Positions 63,130 through 64,000 of a stretch of 64,000 bases of DNA are shown here, piece after piece. A program made the position numbers and the translations under genes. Below the pieces are notes generated by a model. It worked only from the letters and a program-made list of their open reading frames with translations. It searched no databases and was not told the DNA's origin. Source of the DNA: Paralcaligenes ureilyticus (GTDB taxonomy: Bacteria; Pseudomonadota; Gammaproteobacteria; Burkholderiales; Burkholderiaceae_B); the NCBI RefSeq assembly GCF_004346225.1, contig NZ_SMAJ01000011.1, forward strand, positions 62,001-126,000, given 5' to 3'. Numbering within the stretch: the stretch's first letter is position 1; every line of letters begins with the position of its first letter.

Positions 63130-63457
63130 CGCATTAATCTGATCTTGCCTAGAACCGTCTTCTAGCCCCGCATCGTGGCCAGTCAAGGCGGGTCGGGCTC
63201 GAACGGGCGCGGTCATGGCTGCGCCATGACTACCCGCGTGCAGGGCCGGCTTCGGGGCGGCGTGCGAACTCGTGGGGCGAATAGCCCACTGGGCTATTCG
63301 CAATCGTCCCACTCAAACAGCGCACGCCTTGGATCCCCGAAGCCGGCCCTGCACGCGGCGCGCCCGAATCGCCCGCCCCACCTTGACTGGCCACGACGCT
63401 CGTGTGGTGGATGTTAGGGGGCCGTTGCTAATGTGGCGGCACCCCTCATGAGTACGA
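63095..63457 (+). repeat. REP-flanked foldback element, copy B
   Basis: Bounded by an intact REP (63095-63120) and a decayed one (63432-63457). Outer stem 63171-63188 with 63381-63398 (17 of 18 bp), then CGGGC (63194-63198) with GCCCG (63371-63375); middle stem 63234-63257 with 63335-63358 (24 bp perfect); apical hairpin 63277-63301, identical to copy A. Compared with copy A, paired positions change together in three places. It fills the 403-bp gap between the GT2 gene and the next deacetylase, splitting the LPS gene region, and encodes no protein. Confidence 0.88.
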
Positions 63458-63482
63458 TGTCGTCAATACCCCGCACGCTCGA

Positions 63483-63488
63483 TATAAT
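63483..63488 (+). promoter_or_regulatory. -10 box for the second deacetylase gene
   Basis: A consensus TATAAT ends 6 nt before the ATG at 63495, so transcription would start at or next to the start codon. The -35 region is poor and there is no ribosome binding site, consistent with a leaderless or near-leaderless mRNA. Confidence 0.5.
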
Positions 63489-63494
63489 CGCTTC

Positions 63495-64000
63495 ATGATC
63501 CCAATTCTTACGTACCACCAGATCGGCCGGCCCGAGCCTAAAGGCTCGCCTTACCGTGCCTTGACGGTTCATCCGTCGGATTTCAGGCGGCAGATGGTCT
63601 GGATGCGGCGGCTGGGCTACTGCGGCTTGGCGATGCGCGACCTGATGCCCTATCTGAAAGGCGAACGGCAGGGCAAGGTATTTGGCATTACCTTTGATGA
63701 CGGCTATCGCAATGTCTACCAAAACGCCATGCCGGTACTGGATGAGCTGCGGTTCACCGCGACCAATTATTTTGTGGCTCGTCAGCTGGATGGCAGCAAT
63801 GTATGGGACGCGCAGAAAGGCGTGGCCCCTTCGGCGCTGATGTCGGCCGATGAAATGCGTGCCTGGGATCAGGCGGGGCACGAAGTCGGTTGTCATACTC
63901 TGGATCATGTTCATCTTTCTGAATTGTCGCCCGAACTGGCTGAGTACCAGATTGTGCAGGCCAAGCATGAACTTGAGCAGGCTCTGGGCGCCCCGGTCAC
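63495..64000 (+). CDS. Polysaccharide deacetylase, N-terminal part
   Basis: The gene runs off the right edge after 168 codons. IPILTYHQIG begins the NodB fold, GITFDDGYRNVYQNAMPVLDE carries the catalytic Asp pair, and GHEVGCHTLDHVHL has the metal-binding His residues (H-T-x-D-H). It is distinct from the deacetylase at 61500 and is separated from the LPS glycosyltransferases by foldback copy B. It probably belongs to the same core or cell-surface sugar pathway (inference). Confidence 0.85.
   Translation, partial: MIPILTYHQIGRPEPKGSPYRALTVHPSDFRRQMVWMRRLGYCGLAMRDLMPYLKGERQGKVFGITFDDGYRNVYQNAMPVLDELRFTATNYFVARQLDGSNVWDAQKGVAPSALMSADEMRAWDQAGHEVGCHTLDHVHLSELSPELAEYQIVQAKHELEQALGAPV

Noticed and set aside
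3465-63457. Possible CRISPR array from the many short palindromic repeats
   Set aside because: Copies are dispersed over 60 kb, in both orientations, without regular spacers or cas genes.

Overview
The window reads as chromosome from a beta-proteobacterium of the Burkholderiales, most likely an Alcaligenaceae member (Bordetella / Pusillimonas / Alcaligenes relatives). The reasons are the gene orders rpsF-priB-rpsR-rplI-dnaB, xseB-ispA-dxs, alaC-hom-thrC and hpnC-hpnD-hpnE, a KDO kinase (kdkA) for a short LPS core, an LPS-type glycosyltransferase cluster directly behind dnaE, and GC-rich coding sequence. No host name can be proven from the sequence alone. Almost all coding sequence is ordinary and intact; no phage, IS transposase, CRISPR array or rRNA operon is present.

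Layout. 1-1.2 kb: end of a GntR/FCD regulator and kdgD, with an operator-like inverted repeat between them. 1.2-7.5 kb: a small membrane protein, tRNA-Ala, a Na/Pi cotransporter, HtpX protease, a DMT exporter with a mercaptopyruvate sulfurtransferase, and a Rieske oxygenase. 7.7-15.3 kb: isoprenoid precursor genes (xseB-ispA-dxs), folE2, and the ribosomal/replication operon rpsF-priB-rpsR-rplI, then dnaB. 15.3-20.1 kb: a bile-acid-symporter-like carrier, PdxA, a PIN-PhoH ATPase, Bcp and a Mth938 protein. 20.3-27.8 kb: the threonine operon alaC-hom-thrC, an EF-G and a flavin reductase. 28-36.3 kb: an accessory catabolic island with LacI regulator, EamA carrier, TRAP binding protein, fused TRAP permease, VOC protein, RuBisCO-like protein (RLP) and DUF1537 kinase; by family knowledge this resembles the terminal steps of apionate/isoapionate-type sugar-acid breakdown. 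36.5-42.7 kb: OsmC protein, CopD-like membrane protein, acyl-CoA synthetase and the squalene genes hpnCDE. 42.8-49.7 kb: alr, an SDR, radA, a TauE-type exporter, kdkA, an ArsC/Spx protein, rpiA and phoU. 50.4-56.9 kb: yggX, a GT25 glycosyltransferase with argA, and hrpA. 56.9-64 kb: dnaE followed by a translationally coupled GT4 / deacetylase / GT2 group and the start of a second polysaccharide deacetylase.

The most unusual content is between genes. A 26-bp GTAG-headed palindromic repeat occurs about 22 times, in three stem classes whose two arms change together, mostly as inverted pairs of the same class (REP/REPIN-like). Two of these repeats bracket a foldback element of about 365 bp that occurs twice (24352-24716 and 63095-63457). 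Its arms can pair over 18, 24, 8 and 11 bp, and at least three base pairs differ between copies by compensatory double changes. A third, longer element (49735-50341) has similar ends but a different core with 32-bp perfect inverted arms. No RAYT-type transposase lies in the window, so the mover, if any, must be encoded elsewhere.
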